Of a stretch of DNA of 37,293 bases, positions 26,301-32,354 are shown in pieces. The position numbers were made by a program, and so were the translations under genes. The DNA lies in NCBI GenBank assembly GCA_004335835.1, contig RWJK01001873.1:1-37293 (forward strand), given 5' to 3'. Position 1 is the first letter of the stretch; each line of letters opens with the position of its first letter. The notes below the pieces were generated by a model, which saw nothing but the letters and a program-made list of their open reading frames with translations, did no database searches and was not told the DNA's origin. Source of the DNA: Scenedesmus sp. ARA3. Taxonomy: Eukaryota; Chlorophyta; Chlorophyceae; Sphaeropleales; Scenedesmaceae.

Positions 26301-29300
26301 AGCTCACGCAGCAGCAGTGCCTGCCCTGCGGCAGCTGGGGTTGGGTGCTGTGGCGCAGGTGTGTGCTGCTGCTGCTGAGCCTGGGAGGCTGCTGCTGGTG
26401 GAGCGGCTGTGCAGCAGGGTGGTGCTGAGCAACAGCGGCAGGGATGTCACCAGGGACACCGCATCACGCCAGGTGAGTGATGTGGGGTGATGGCGCTGGA
26501 TGCTTATTGCTATAGGATGGTTGGGAATGCCACCGGTGCTGTCGTAACAACGCGTTGTGACGTCATTGTTGGCAAACAGCATATGAGGCGTGCTGTTGCA
26601 TGTTGCCCAGCGCTCTGTGTGGTTCTCTTCGGTGTCATGCATCCAGCTGTTTCCCTAAAGCAGAAAATCATCTGCAGCCGTGTAGCTCCCTGTGCCCCTG
26701 CAAGCAAGCTGCTGCACATCCCCCTGCACACCCTCCTGCGCACCCTGCCTCCTGCCCTGCTCACCAATCACGTACTTGCCTCGCCTCTGCATGTCTGCCT
26801 GCAGTTTTACGAGTACAATGCTCACTGCCGCTCACACCGCACTGCTGAATGTGCATGCCTCACCTCTCTGTGCTCATCTGCTTGTACAGATCTACGAGTA
26901 CTTCGACAGCAGCAGCGGCACGCTGTACGTGGCAGTGCCCCCCGCAGGCCTGGCGCTGTCTTCGTTGCTGGCGCAGGTGCTGAGCAGGGCCCTGGGCAGT
27001 CCCTTCACGCTGCCGCTGCACCCGCTGCTGGAGGTGCCTGACGCGGCACAGCTGCCGCTGCTGCAGCCGGTGCTGCACCCAGGTGGGTGGGCTGGGATTT
27101 GATTAAGGTATTAAATTATGATGTGGTCGTCAATGCTGGGGTGCAGTGTGCAGCGCTGCGCACAGGAGAGCAATTGCTGTGGTGGATTCGAGCATACTCA
27201 AGTGGTGTTGTGGGATGGTGGTATGAAACGGCGTCAATAATGTCACTGCTGGGCAGCCCCTTCACGCTGCCGCTGCACCCGCTGCTGGAGGTGCCTCACG
27301 CGGCACAGCTGCTGCTGCTGCAGCCGGTGCTGCACCCAGGTGTGTTGTGCTTGATCGCTGTGTGGTGTGGTTGACGTGGCCGGTGTGCAGTGCGGCACTG
27401 CTGCACGAAGCAGAGCATTCTGCTTTTGTTTAGTTATATGATTATCGTTGGCCTACTGTTATGGAATGGCGGGATCACTGTGACATATTCCGTTTCACGC
27501 TGGGGCCCTGGGCAGCCCCTTCACGCTGCCGCTGCACCCGCTGCTGGAGGTGCCTGACGCGGCGCAGCTGCCGCTCCTGCAGCCAGTGCTGCACCCAGGT
27601 GGGTGGGATGGGATGTGGTTTGAGAGAAGATAGTTACATGTGGGTCCTGGCACCATCCTGCTTGAACACATGGTCTGAGACCAGAAAAGGAGAGTGAGCA
27701 CTGTTGAACACAATGCACACCCTTGAGCGCCGAACCTGTGATGTTATATCCAGAGCCGTCTTGCTGCGGTGCGCAACGACACCCCACCTCACCGACAGCT
27801 TGCTCTAATTGCAAACCACACCGTTTGGGTGTGTCAATCGGGTTGTGGACGTTGCTTTTGATGCAGTGCCTAATTTTTGCAAACTCAATGCTCGCGAGCT
27901 GTGGAGTGGCAGGCTTACTCGAAGGTGTTCTGCTCAACCAAGTGCTCAAGTGCTGCTGTGTTTTGTACTTACTGCAGGCGGCTATGACAGTGACCTGGAA
28001 GGAGCCCTCGCCAGCGGCCACGTGGGCTCGCCAGTGCAGCCAGCAGACAGGGCCTTGCTGCGCCTGCGGCCCCTTCGACACTACGCAGCAGGGGAGCTGG
28101 TTGCAGTCAAACGCCGGTCAAACACAAACCCTGCTGCTGCTGCTGCTGCTGTCAGCTCAGCTGCAGTGATAGCGCAGATAGCTGCTGGTGATGCTGGTGG
28201 CGGTGATGCGGAGGGTGCTGCGCTGTGCTACGGGCGTGTTGCGGTTGATGCTGCGCCTGCTGCTGGCCAGGCTGCGTACAGGCTGTCAGTGGAGGTGGAG
28301 CCGGGCGTGTACCAGACGCTGCTGTCAACACAGGTGCGTTGCAGTCGGCGCCAGTGGGCTGCTTGGCAGGTGGAGAATAGAACCCACTGCCTTGTTTGTT
28401 GCTCCACCCGGCTGGTGTGAATGTACGCCGGATTCTGTTACACTTGAGTTTGCCCTTATTGCTCCCTGCAGCCGTGTGGCAGTGTTGTCCTCCGCAGTAT
28501 TTGCACACTGCTTAGGAGCTCAAAGTTCCTGAGTGTGTATGCATTTTGCCTGGCTGCAGGTGTTTTGCTTCCAGAGTGGTGCATCTGGCACGCCCCTGCC
28601 AGCAGCTGCCACTGCAGAGCAGCCCGCCGCTGCTGCAGCAGGCGAGCAGGCCCAGCCAGAGACTGCAGCAGCAGCAGCAGGCGGCGCCAGCAGCAGCTCT
28701 AGCACCGCTGCAGCAGCATCGGGCCAGCAGGTGAGAGCAAGCAGTGCACGTCAAGGCAGCGTGGTGCAGACGCGTCAGTCTGGTGTGCGGGAATGACCGA
28801 TCAGCTGCGTACATACAGGACAGCACAGACAGTAAAGCAGGTACCAGCAGCCTTTATGGGGCTGCAATGGCGGCGGTTGCTGGCAGTAACACTTGAAAGT
28901 GCAACTTTGCAGCTGTCTTGCCACACTCTGCACAGCAGATTGCCGTCTACACGGCAGTGATCACTGCAGTACAGCTGTCTGCAGTCGGCATGTTCACAGT
29001 AGCTAATGGCTGGCCACATCTGCTGCTGCTGCTGTTCCTGCTATGTGTTGCTGCCCTGCAGATGGCTGCATCTGAGCTCGCCAGTGCAGTGGCTGACATG
29101 CTCAACGCAGCAGGCATGCCGCTGGACCTCGACCGCCAGCAGCTGCTGCAGCGGGCCCTCGCAGCAGACCAGGCAGTATCCCAAGCCACTGCAGCAGTGG
29201 CTGAGCTGCGACAAGAAGCAGCAAAGAGGGATCAGGAGCTCGAGGCCATGCGTGGCAGCTGGCAGTGCAGGGTATGTTTTAGCAGGGATGTGAATCAGGC

Positions 29301-29403
29301 GTTTGTGGGGTGCGGGCACATGTACTGCAGTGGGTGCATGCCGTCGCTGGCAAAGTGCCCCGTGTGTAGGACGGCCTCTGGCAAGATCAAGTTGTACAAG
29401 TAG
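1..29403 (+). CDS. Sacsin-like giant protein with C-terminal RING finger (3' part, 34 exons)
   Basis: Exons read: 1-109, 855-1122, 1615-1740, 2468-2726, 3201-3400, 6571-6821, 6997-7100, 7481-7596, 8163-8517, 8684-9357, 9654-10181, 10374-11258, 11473-12317, 12546-12885, 13134-13715, 14166-15061, 15494-15957, 16293-16483, 17105-17488, 17722-17902, 18176-18892, 19082-19479, 19928-21811, 22052-22724, 22979-23559, 23773-24082, 24270-24454, 24881-25198, 25523-25833, 26142-26472, 26890-27082, 27978-28333, 28560-28730, 29062-29403. All junctions are GT-AG and phase-compatible. From base 3 the joined frame gives 4,841 residues. The start codon and first SIRPT repeat lie left of the window. Known family: land plants have a sacsin homologue of over 4,700 residues ending in a C3HC4 RING; animal sacsin is a chaperone-like protein with HSP90-like modules. 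Inferred role: cytosolic chaperone-type ATPase coupled to ubiquitin ligation. Poly-Q, poly-S and poly-A inserts lengthen the protein. Least certain junctions: the first donor, and exons 4-5 and 16-19, where duplicated splice sites compete. Confidence 0.9.
6..59 (+). repeat. (CAG)18 microsatellite, coding (poly-Gln)
   Basis: Eighteen uninterrupted CAG units lie in the reading frame of exon 1. Similar coding runs lie at 12622-12660 (13 units), 14508-14522 and 14526-14576 (5 and 17, split by one GAG), 19303-19335 (11) and 22535-22570 (12). In other frames the same triplet gives Ser (about 9103-9131 and 10541-10576) or Ala (about 22200-22239). Confidence 0.95.
353..854 (+). repeat. CTG arrays alternating with three truncated copies of the exon 2 head
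   Basis: Intron 1 contains four units of [CTG run - CAG - first ~90 bases of exon 2]. CTG runs are at 353-370 (6 units, then CCG), 491-523 (11), 620-661 (14) and 756-851 (32). Exon-like copies start at 377, 527, 665 and 855, so the spacing is 150, 138 and 190 bases. Only the copy at 855 continues past ~95 bases and has a donor. The first copy has an indel that shifts its frame; the second and third stay open but run straight into the next CTG run. Confidence 0.93.
1271..1352 (+). repeat. Tail copy of exon 2 with duplicated donor
   Basis: This stretch repeats the last ~82 bases of exon 2 ([20 protein letters not shown] against [20 protein letters not shown]) and is followed by GTAGGC. No in-phase acceptor precedes it: the nearest AG (before CTGCTG) would put TGA in frame. 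I treat it as intronic. Confidence 0.85.
1821..1993 (+). repeat. Two tail copies of exon 3
   Basis: The end of exon 3 (1615-1740) recurs at about 1821-1853 (short) and at about 1918-1993 (76 bases, nearly identical). Both are followed by GTG donors (GTGCGG and GTGTGG), and some intron sequence after the donor is copied too. Confidence 0.85.
2173..2467 (+). repeat. Two head copies of exon 4
   Basis: Tandem units of 147-148 bases begin at 2173 and 2320 and precede the full exon at 2468. Each contains the first ~73 bases of exon 4 plus the upstream intron end. The first copy keeps a TGCAG acceptor; in the second it has become TGCGG. Neither ends in a GT donor. Confidence 0.88.
2791..2853 (+). 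repeat. Tail copy of exon 4
   Basis: Sixty-odd bases repeat the exon 4 end ([21 protein letters not shown] against [21 protein letters not shown]) and stop at a strong GTGAGC donor. It ends in the same phase as exon 4, so it could act as an alternative end if an acceptor near 2797 were used. Confidence 0.82.
3083..3140 (+). repeat. Degenerate head copy of exon 5
   Basis: The sequence GGTCTGGAAGGGGAGCTGC at 3083 resembles the exon 5 start at 3201 (GGCTGGAGGGCGAGCTGC). Similarity fades after about 50 bases, so this is an older or shorter copy than the others. Confidence 0.55.
3549..3842 (+). repeat. Two tail copies of exon 5
   Basis: The exon 5 tail ([24 protein letters not shown] region) is repeated with ends at 3642 and 3842, spacing about 200 bases. 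Both keep the coding sense and a GTGGGT or GTGAGC donor. Neither has an acceptor, so they lie inside intron 5. Confidence 0.88.
3883..5744 (+). repeat. Intronic satellite, period about 181 bp, about 10 units
   Basis: The marker TTGCACCTTTGAATATTGTG (or a close variant) recurs near 3883, 4067, 4246, 4427, 4608, 4790, 4972, 5153, 5334, 5516 and 5698, so the period is 179-184 with most steps 181-182. Units also share a GTGATGTGCACTTGCTCCC block and a TTGACTGGACCTGTAGCTTG block. Units differ by point changes and a few small indels. Since 181 is not a multiple of 3, no frame stays open beyond about 90 codons, except one of 197 running out of the array, and none is a credible gene. The whole array sits in intron 5 of the sacsin-like gene. 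Confidence 0.95.
5740..6080 (+). repeat. Minisatellite, period about 31 bp, about 11 copies
   Basis: Core is GGGGCCGGTCACAATTGT followed by a TGGGTGCAGCCT-like spacer. Two copies replace the centre with GGTCTCAATTTTTTGCTTGC. It abuts the 181-bp satellite without a gap and ends just before the first copy of the exon 6 head. Each unit keeps a GCAG that resembles an acceptor. Confidence 0.92.
6152..6498 (+). repeat. Two head copies of exon 6 (ATPase N-box exon)
   Basis: Units start at 6152 and 6364, before the full exon at 6571 (periods 212 and 207). The second copy keeps its acceptor (CCACCTGCAG) and an intact N-box ([10 protein letters not shown]) as far as LLGPGMAA, then leaves exon similarity with no donor. 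The first copy is more diverged, lacks an AG and is frameshifted. The copied unit is the intron end plus the first ~135 bases of the exon. Confidence 0.9.
6571..9357 (+). CDS. Sacsin-like exons 6-10: GHKL/HSP90-like ATPase module (second SIRPT repeat)
   Basis: Exon 6 (6571-6821) begins [21 protein letters not shown]-x3-N-A-x-D-A is the N-box of GHKL ATPases; the Mg-coordinating Asn is encoded at 6613-6615 (residue 335 of the window protein). [11 protein letters not shown] appears in the variant form [14 protein letters not shown]. The exon 6/7 junction rebuilds [15 protein letters not shown], the glycine-rich ATP-lid motif. Exon 7 ends [10 protein letters not shown], and exon 8 carries [17 protein letters not shown]. 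Exon 9 starts [13 protein letters not shown]. Exon 10 holds the conserved block [20 protein letters not shown] plus [15 protein letters not shown]. All nucleotide-binding motifs are present, so this copy may bind ATP. Poly-Ala and poly-Ser stretches interrupt exons 9 and 10. Confidence 0.92.
7195..7222 (+). repeat. Degenerate tail copy of exon 7
   Basis: TTGACCCGCAAGCCGG followed by AAACCTGCCAG and GTGAGG copies the exon 7 end ([10 protein letters not shown] at 7074-7100). Reading it after exon 7 would meet a TGA, so it is not an exon. Confidence 0.65.
7888..8073 (+). repeat. Two head copies of exon 9, the first a possible in-frame cassette
   Basis: The first copy (7888-7983) has a GCCGCAG acceptor, encodes the same [17 protein letters not shown] start and ends at GTCTTA after 96 bases (32 codons). 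Inserting it between exons 8 and 9 keeps the frame, since both flanking phases are 0. The second copy (8041-8073) is only ~33 bases. The full exon follows at 8163. Confidence 0.85.
9654..15061 (+). CDS. Sacsin-like exons 11-16: body of the second SIRPT repeat
   Basis: Exons 9654-10181, 10374-11258, 11473-12317, 12546-12885, 13134-13715 and 14166-15061 continue in one frame. Recognisable blocks are [20 protein letters not shown] directly after the ATPase module, [57 protein letters not shown] followed by [15 protein letters not shown], and [20 protein letters not shown] with FNDAAWL. The last is a second occurrence of the LPD-GV-L-YNDAPWL motif found in exon 4, as expected for a repeat unit. 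About a third of the length is low complexity: a Ser run at 10541-10576, six Pro then 13 Gln at 12604-12660, and Gln runs of 5 and 17 at 14508-14576. These are insertions relative to the family. Exon 16 ends with a weak donor (GTGCGC). Confidence 0.85.
13790..14065 (+). repeat. Three tail copies of exon 15
   Basis: The exon 15 end ([15 protein letters not shown], 13670-13715) recurs with ends at 13834, 13951 and 14065, each followed by GTGAG. The third is reduced to ~18 bases. Spacing is about 115-119 bases. None has its own acceptor. Confidence 0.88.
15147..15223 (+). repeat. Tail copy of exon 16 with a stronger donor than the exon
   Basis: It repeats the last 76 bases of exon 16 almost exactly ([20 protein letters not shown] region). 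The copy ends in GTGAGT, while the exon proper ends in GTGCGC. Splicing the copy in after exon 16 would read AGA AGC TGA, so the copy should be skipped. Confidence 0.87.
15455..15493 (+). repeat. CTG run at the acceptor of exon 17
   Basis: Eight CTG units followed by CTATTGCTGCTGCAG end intron 16 and supply the pyrimidine-rich stretch next to the AG. This is the same arrangement as in intron 1. Confidence 0.85.
15494..17902 (+). CDS. Sacsin-like exons 17-20: degenerate ATPase-like module of the third SIRPT repeat
   Basis: Exon 17 (15494-15957) has [15 protein letters not shown] where the N-box should be: the Asn is absent. It then has [20 protein letters not shown], and exon 18 (16293-16483) begins [14 protein letters not shown], matching the QGPAL element of exon 6. 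[15 protein letters not shown] stands in for the [15 protein letters not shown] lid motif, with glycines lost. Exon 19 (17105-17488) begins [20 protein letters not shown] and later has [12 protein letters not shown]. Exon 20 (17722-17902) has [16 protein letters not shown]. In known plant sacsins the third module is also divergent, so this is probably an old pseudo-ATPase rather than recent decay. Exon 19 has four copies of its acceptor and first ~48 bases; only the last is full length. Confidence 0.8.
16187..16228 (+). repeat. Head copy of exon 18
   Basis: After CTACAG it reads [14 protein letters not shown], against [14 protein letters not shown] in the full exon at 16293. It lacks a donor; exon similarity stops after ~42 bases. 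Confidence 0.8.
16557..16591 (+). repeat. Tail copy of exon 18
   Basis: Repeats the [11 protein letters not shown] coding end and the GTGGGCGTTAGCAGG intron start of exon 18 (16293-16483), about 108 bases downstream. Confidence 0.87.
16751..17050 (+). repeat. Three head copies of exon 19
   Basis: Copies start at 16751, 16867 and 17002, before the full exon at 17105 (periods 116, 135 and 103). All four have a CAG acceptor and encode [14 protein letters not shown] or [14 protein letters not shown] without a frameshift. The first three run into intron-like sequence after ~48 bases. Confidence 0.92.
18176..21811 (+). CDS. Sacsin-like exons 21-23: low-complexity-rich SIRPT body
   Basis: Exon 21 (18176-18892) is mostly Ala/Ser/Gln with few conserved blocks ([20 protein letters not shown]). 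Exon 22 (19082-19479) restarts conserved sequence: [43 protein letters not shown]. Exon 23 (19928-21811, 1,884 nt) is the largest exon and starts [20 protein letters not shown]. It carries [47 protein letters not shown] and [20 protein letters not shown]. Several glutamine, serine and alanine runs lie between these blocks and probably form disordered loops. The ATG that opens exon 23 is internal, since the phase joins exon 22 exactly. Confidence 0.82.
22052..28333 (+). CDS. Sacsin-like exons 24-32: end of third SIRPT repeat and C-terminal conserved region
   Basis: Exons 24 to 32 run 22052-22724, 22979-23559, 23773-24082, 24270-24454, 24881-25198, 25523-25833, 26142-26472, 26890-27082 and 27978-28333. 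Conserved blocks include [88 protein letters not shown] with [13 protein letters not shown], then [18 protein letters not shown] and [20 protein letters not shown] followed by [16 protein letters not shown]. The last three resemble the stretch directly before the RING linker in plant sacsins. Exon ends in this region are crowded by partial exon copies, notably around exons 28, 29 and 31. Confidence 0.85.
24651..24745 (+). repeat. Diverged head copy of exon 28
   Basis: After CTCTCAG it encodes [17 protein letters not shown], against [20 protein letters not shown] in exon 28 (24881). It reaches an in-frame TAG (24747-24749). It is clearly older than the other exon copies. Confidence 0.72.
25392..25486 (+). 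repeat. Head copy of exon 29
   Basis: Ninety-five bases repeat the exon 29 start ([27 protein letters not shown]) 131 bases upstream of the full exon at 25523, with a good acceptor (TGCATGCAG). Reading through from this acceptor into the full exon would shift the frame by two. Confidence 0.9.
25880..25947 (+). repeat. Tail copy of exon 29
   Basis: The end of exon 29 ([14 protein letters not shown]) and its GTGGGT donor are repeated 114 bases downstream. Confidence 0.9.
26805..26820 (+). repeat. Short head copy of exon 31
   Basis: After CTGCCTGCAG comes TTTTACGAGTACAATG, resembling the exon 31 start ATCTACGAGTACTTCG at 26890. The preceding intron bases (GCCTCGCCTCTGCATG) also resemble those before exon 31. 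Confidence 0.55.
27250..27598 (+). repeat. Two tail copies of exon 31
   Basis: The exon 31 end ([20 protein letters not shown] region) recurs with ends at 27339 and 27598, each followed by GTGTGT or GTGGGT. The three ends are spaced about 257-259 bases apart. Identity is very high, so the duplication is recent. Confidence 0.92.
28560..29403 (+). CDS. Sacsin-like exons 33-34: linker, coiled coil and C3HC4 RING finger
   Basis: Exon 33 (28560-28730) starts VFCFQSG and becomes an Ala/Ser/Gln linker. Exon 34 (29062-29403) encodes 113 residues and the TAG stop. Its residues 28-64 are rich in heptad-like Ala/Leu/Glu/Gln and probably form a coiled coil. Residues 69-102 of the exon are a RING: C-x2-C-x11-C-x-H-x2-C-x2-C-x6-C-x2-C (29266-29367), with all eight zinc ligands present, including [10 protein letters not shown] and KCPVC. 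The chain ends GKIKLYK. Similar short C-terminal RINGs occur in inhibitor-of-apoptosis-like and plant sacsin-like E3 ligases. Ubiquitin ligase activity is inferred from the fold only. Confidence 0.93.
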
Positions 29404-29658
29404 GGTGGGGGTTTTGTACGGGCGGCTGAGTGGCACCTGACATGGTGTGTGGTGTGGCACTAGCAGCAGCCGGCCAGCCCAAGCCGCAGCGGTTGCAATG
29501 CGCCCCCCAACACGGGTTTTTGTAGCAGTCACACGTGCACGTGACTCCAGTTGCAAAACAGGCTCAAGCGAAATAGTTTGTTAGCAACCTGGTAATACTG
29601 CTTGGTTCGGTCCAAGGAGAAGGAGTGAGTCCGCGCAGTTGACTGAAAGGAATTGGGC

Positions 29659-29661
<3 letters not shown>

Positions 29662-29697
<36 letters not shown>
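29662..29697 (+). repeat. (CTG)12 in the 3' UTR region
   Basis: Twelve CTG units in the presumed 3' UTR, in the same orientation as the intronic runs and opposite to most coding runs. Confidence 0.93.
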
Positions 29698-29698
<1 letters not shown>

Positions 29699-29853
29699 CA
29701 TAATGTTCATCACTGTTCAAGCCAGAGTGCCATTCAAGCAACCACGGGGGCAGGGTTTGCTTCTACAAGGTTGACTTTATGATGCATTGTGACATTGCAA
29801 AGTGCCTTGACTGAAACACTTTTGTACAGCTGAGTGGTGTAGCGGCAGATGGT

Positions 29854-29890
29854 GATCCTGCCAGGATCCTGCCCAGGAGTCATGGGCAGG
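29854..29890 (+). other. Two adjacent inverted repeats in the 3' UTR region
   Basis: GATCCTG-C-CAGGATC (29854-29868) is a perfect inverted repeat with a one-base centre. CCTGCCC and GGGCAGG (29868-29874 and 29884-29890) pair across a nine-base loop. They share a base and could form alternating hairpins. No known family is recognised. Confidence 0.45.
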
Positions 29891-29932
29891 CCTTCACCTG
29901 CCCTTGCGGACTGCTATTGAGTGCGAGATGCT

Positions 29933-29937
29933 TGTAA
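29933..29937 (+). terminator. Candidate poly(A) signal TGTAA of the sacsin-like gene
   Basis: TGTAA is the usual chlorophyte polyadenylation signal. This is the first occurrence after the TAG at 29401-29403 and implies a 3' UTR of about 550 bases. Another lies at 30152-30156. Confidence 0.5.
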
Positions 29938-32354
29938 ATTAACGGCAGAGCAAAAATTGAAATCAAGTCTGAACATAAGCGAATTGCTGCGGACGGGAAG
30001 GGTGGTGTCTTCACAACGTGAGTGGAAATACGGCTGTCACAGTGTGGCTACTGTCCTTTGTACCTGCCAAAGAGCAAACTGTACGACGACTTTCTGAAAG
30101 CAGTGCTCATCATTATTGAAATGGAAATTGAACTTTGACCAGTGCATAACGTGTAAAATATGGAGTGTAATGCAGGCAAGGCGCCTGTCTGCGGGGTTGC
30201 CAACCCGCAAGTCTGCTGCGCCACGCTGATACAACCACGAAATGCGCACAGCAGCCTTAAGCTTGGTTATTTATATGTTGAATGCATTTAACAACTTAAT
30301 CATCGGTGTTATGGAGAAAACTTGCTGGATGTTCTTGACGGGTTGTTTGTATCCAGTCGCGTTGCGTACATTACGCTACTGATTAACGCTCAGTAACACT
30401 ACTATAGTTCATAGGAATCATTTCGCTGGTGCATAGCCCAGGGTGCATAGCTTTCCTTGCAATTCAGTTGGAACTTCGCAGGTTGGGCACTGAGGCCCGG
30501 GGCCAGCTGGGCTGCCTTGCAGCCGGACGCAGCGACTTTCGGCGTTTTTTTTGCAGCTACCCACTTTTAGCTACTTCGTAAGGGCTAGGGCTGTGCCAAG
30601 TAGCAAGGCCTAGGACTTACAAATCTGCGTAGCAGATGCAGCAACTTCTGGCCCAACATGTTCTGGCCCAACATGTACAGCAGCGTAATGCAGTTGCTGC
30701 AGGCTGCAGAGCCGCACCCAGATTCACGCGGTGCCGCTTACCAGGACGCAAACTGTTCCTGTGCAGTGACAGCTGCCGGTCCAGCCCACACTGCCACGAG
30801 GTGCAGCGTTCTGTTGATTCAGAACTCGAGCCCACCCAAGTTGGCCCTCATCTTCAACAAAACAGATTCTCACACATCCGCCGATAGATGGCATAGATGT
30901 AGCAACTGCTAGGGTATCCTTATCTGGCGCGTTACATTGTTTCAGATGATGTTGTTATCAGCCCTTCTGATCAGCAGTTGACTTGCTGCAGCGTCAACAC
31001 CCTGGCGCACAACCGCGTGTGCACAGGCTGTAATCGACTCGATGCCACCTTCAGGCTTTTACAGCTGGCTGCCATTGCAATATGCATATCCCCTAGTCAA
31101 CAATGAATTGTGCAGAGCAACAACGATAATCATGGTCAGTGAGCAAGGTGCCTTTGCTTGCGTGACATTTCTTTTTGTTACCAGGGGGGCGGAATCCCAC
31201 TGGCTCGCCACACACAGCACAATTGCGTGACGTTCGGTTACCAGGGGCGATTACATGATCAGCGCTGCATGACGCAACCACAGCATTCAATGTGCGTCGT
31301 CATCATCAGCATCACCACCATGAAATGCATGTTTGCTGTCGCTCAAGGGCCGCTGCGGCAGGCTCGGGGGCTGTGTGGCAAGAAAGCCTCAGTTACGTGT
31401 GAATGCCACTGTAGACACACCCCATGCTGGTATGCACTGAATGCATCTCACGAGTCCATGCCACAACTAACAGTTAGTAAGCGCTTGAATGCATGCAACC
31501 TTGAATATGGCCATGCAGCGCAGACACATTGGCTGCAAGATCCAACAGAAACAATTAAATTGGCGGGCTTGAAACTTCCCACCACGCTCTAGCAATGGCT
31601 ATAGGAATATACTCACTGAATGGCAAATTGCCATGTGTCTGCATATGCACGTCTCTATCAAACATGCCTGATCACTAAGCTGAGAGGCAAAGCTAGGTAG
31701 CTATTTGTGCTTGGAAGATAGCAACTAAATCTCAATGCAAACGGAACATGCACCTTGCTACTCTGAAGGCGGCACAACTTTTTGGTGCCGCACCATATGC
31801 GCCTTCCTGTTCTCAGCCTCAAAATGTGCTGTTCATGGTCACTCAACTCACCTAGATTCAAATTGCAAAAGGTGCAGCTAACCTGACGCAGTTTCAAGGC
31901 TGTCCCTGCAATGTAAAAGGACACATTCTAGACAAAGCCAGGATCCCGAATGCAATGTGTACCAATGCGGCAACACATACACATGCTGCTGCCGTTGGCT
32001 CAATGATCAAGTGGCTGTCAACATGAGCAGACAACACCTGCTGCCAATATGGACCACGTACGTGCAGGTGCCGTAAACATACCAAGCCTCGACTAATAAG
32101 CTGCAGTGAACAACAGGTTATAGCAGAGCCTGGGATGCTGACAGTCAAGTGCACAACAAGTGATCAGCAGCCACTGTTGCATGTTACCCGCTCCAAGATT
32201 CACAAAATATGATGCAGAGCTGCCTACAATGAGGCGCCTATGCATGCGCACCAGAACTACCAAAGTGCTTGACGTAATATCCACTACACACAACTGACAA
32301 TCGAATGTGCATGACCATCACAGATTCACACATTGTTCAGACGAGATTATCGCT
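29938..32354. other. Intergenic region between convergent genes, no convincing gene
   Basis: Base composition is more AT-rich than in the flanking genes. The longest frame, 31158-31592 (+, 144 codons), has no recognisable motif, no poly-residue runs like the neighbours and no family resemblance. Small features seen: a doubled TTCTGGCCCAACATG at 30648-30676, a T8 run near 30545, and a repeated GTTACCAGGGG at about 31178 and 31239. I see no tRNA, rRNA or CRISPR signal. Confidence 0.6.

Noticed and set aside
9623..29293. Many antisense frames of 60-230 codons
   Set aside because: They mirror the CAG-rich sense exons and encode Cys, Ala, Leu or Ser runs. None has conserved sequence.
31158..31592. 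144-codon open frame (+) in the intergenic region
   Set aside because: No recognisable motif, no splice or poly(A) context that fits, and length is within chance for this composition.
29404..32354. tRNA or other structured RNA gene
   Set aside because: No T-loop GGTTCRA with matching acceptor arms was found. The short inverted repeats at 29854-29890 are too small to call.
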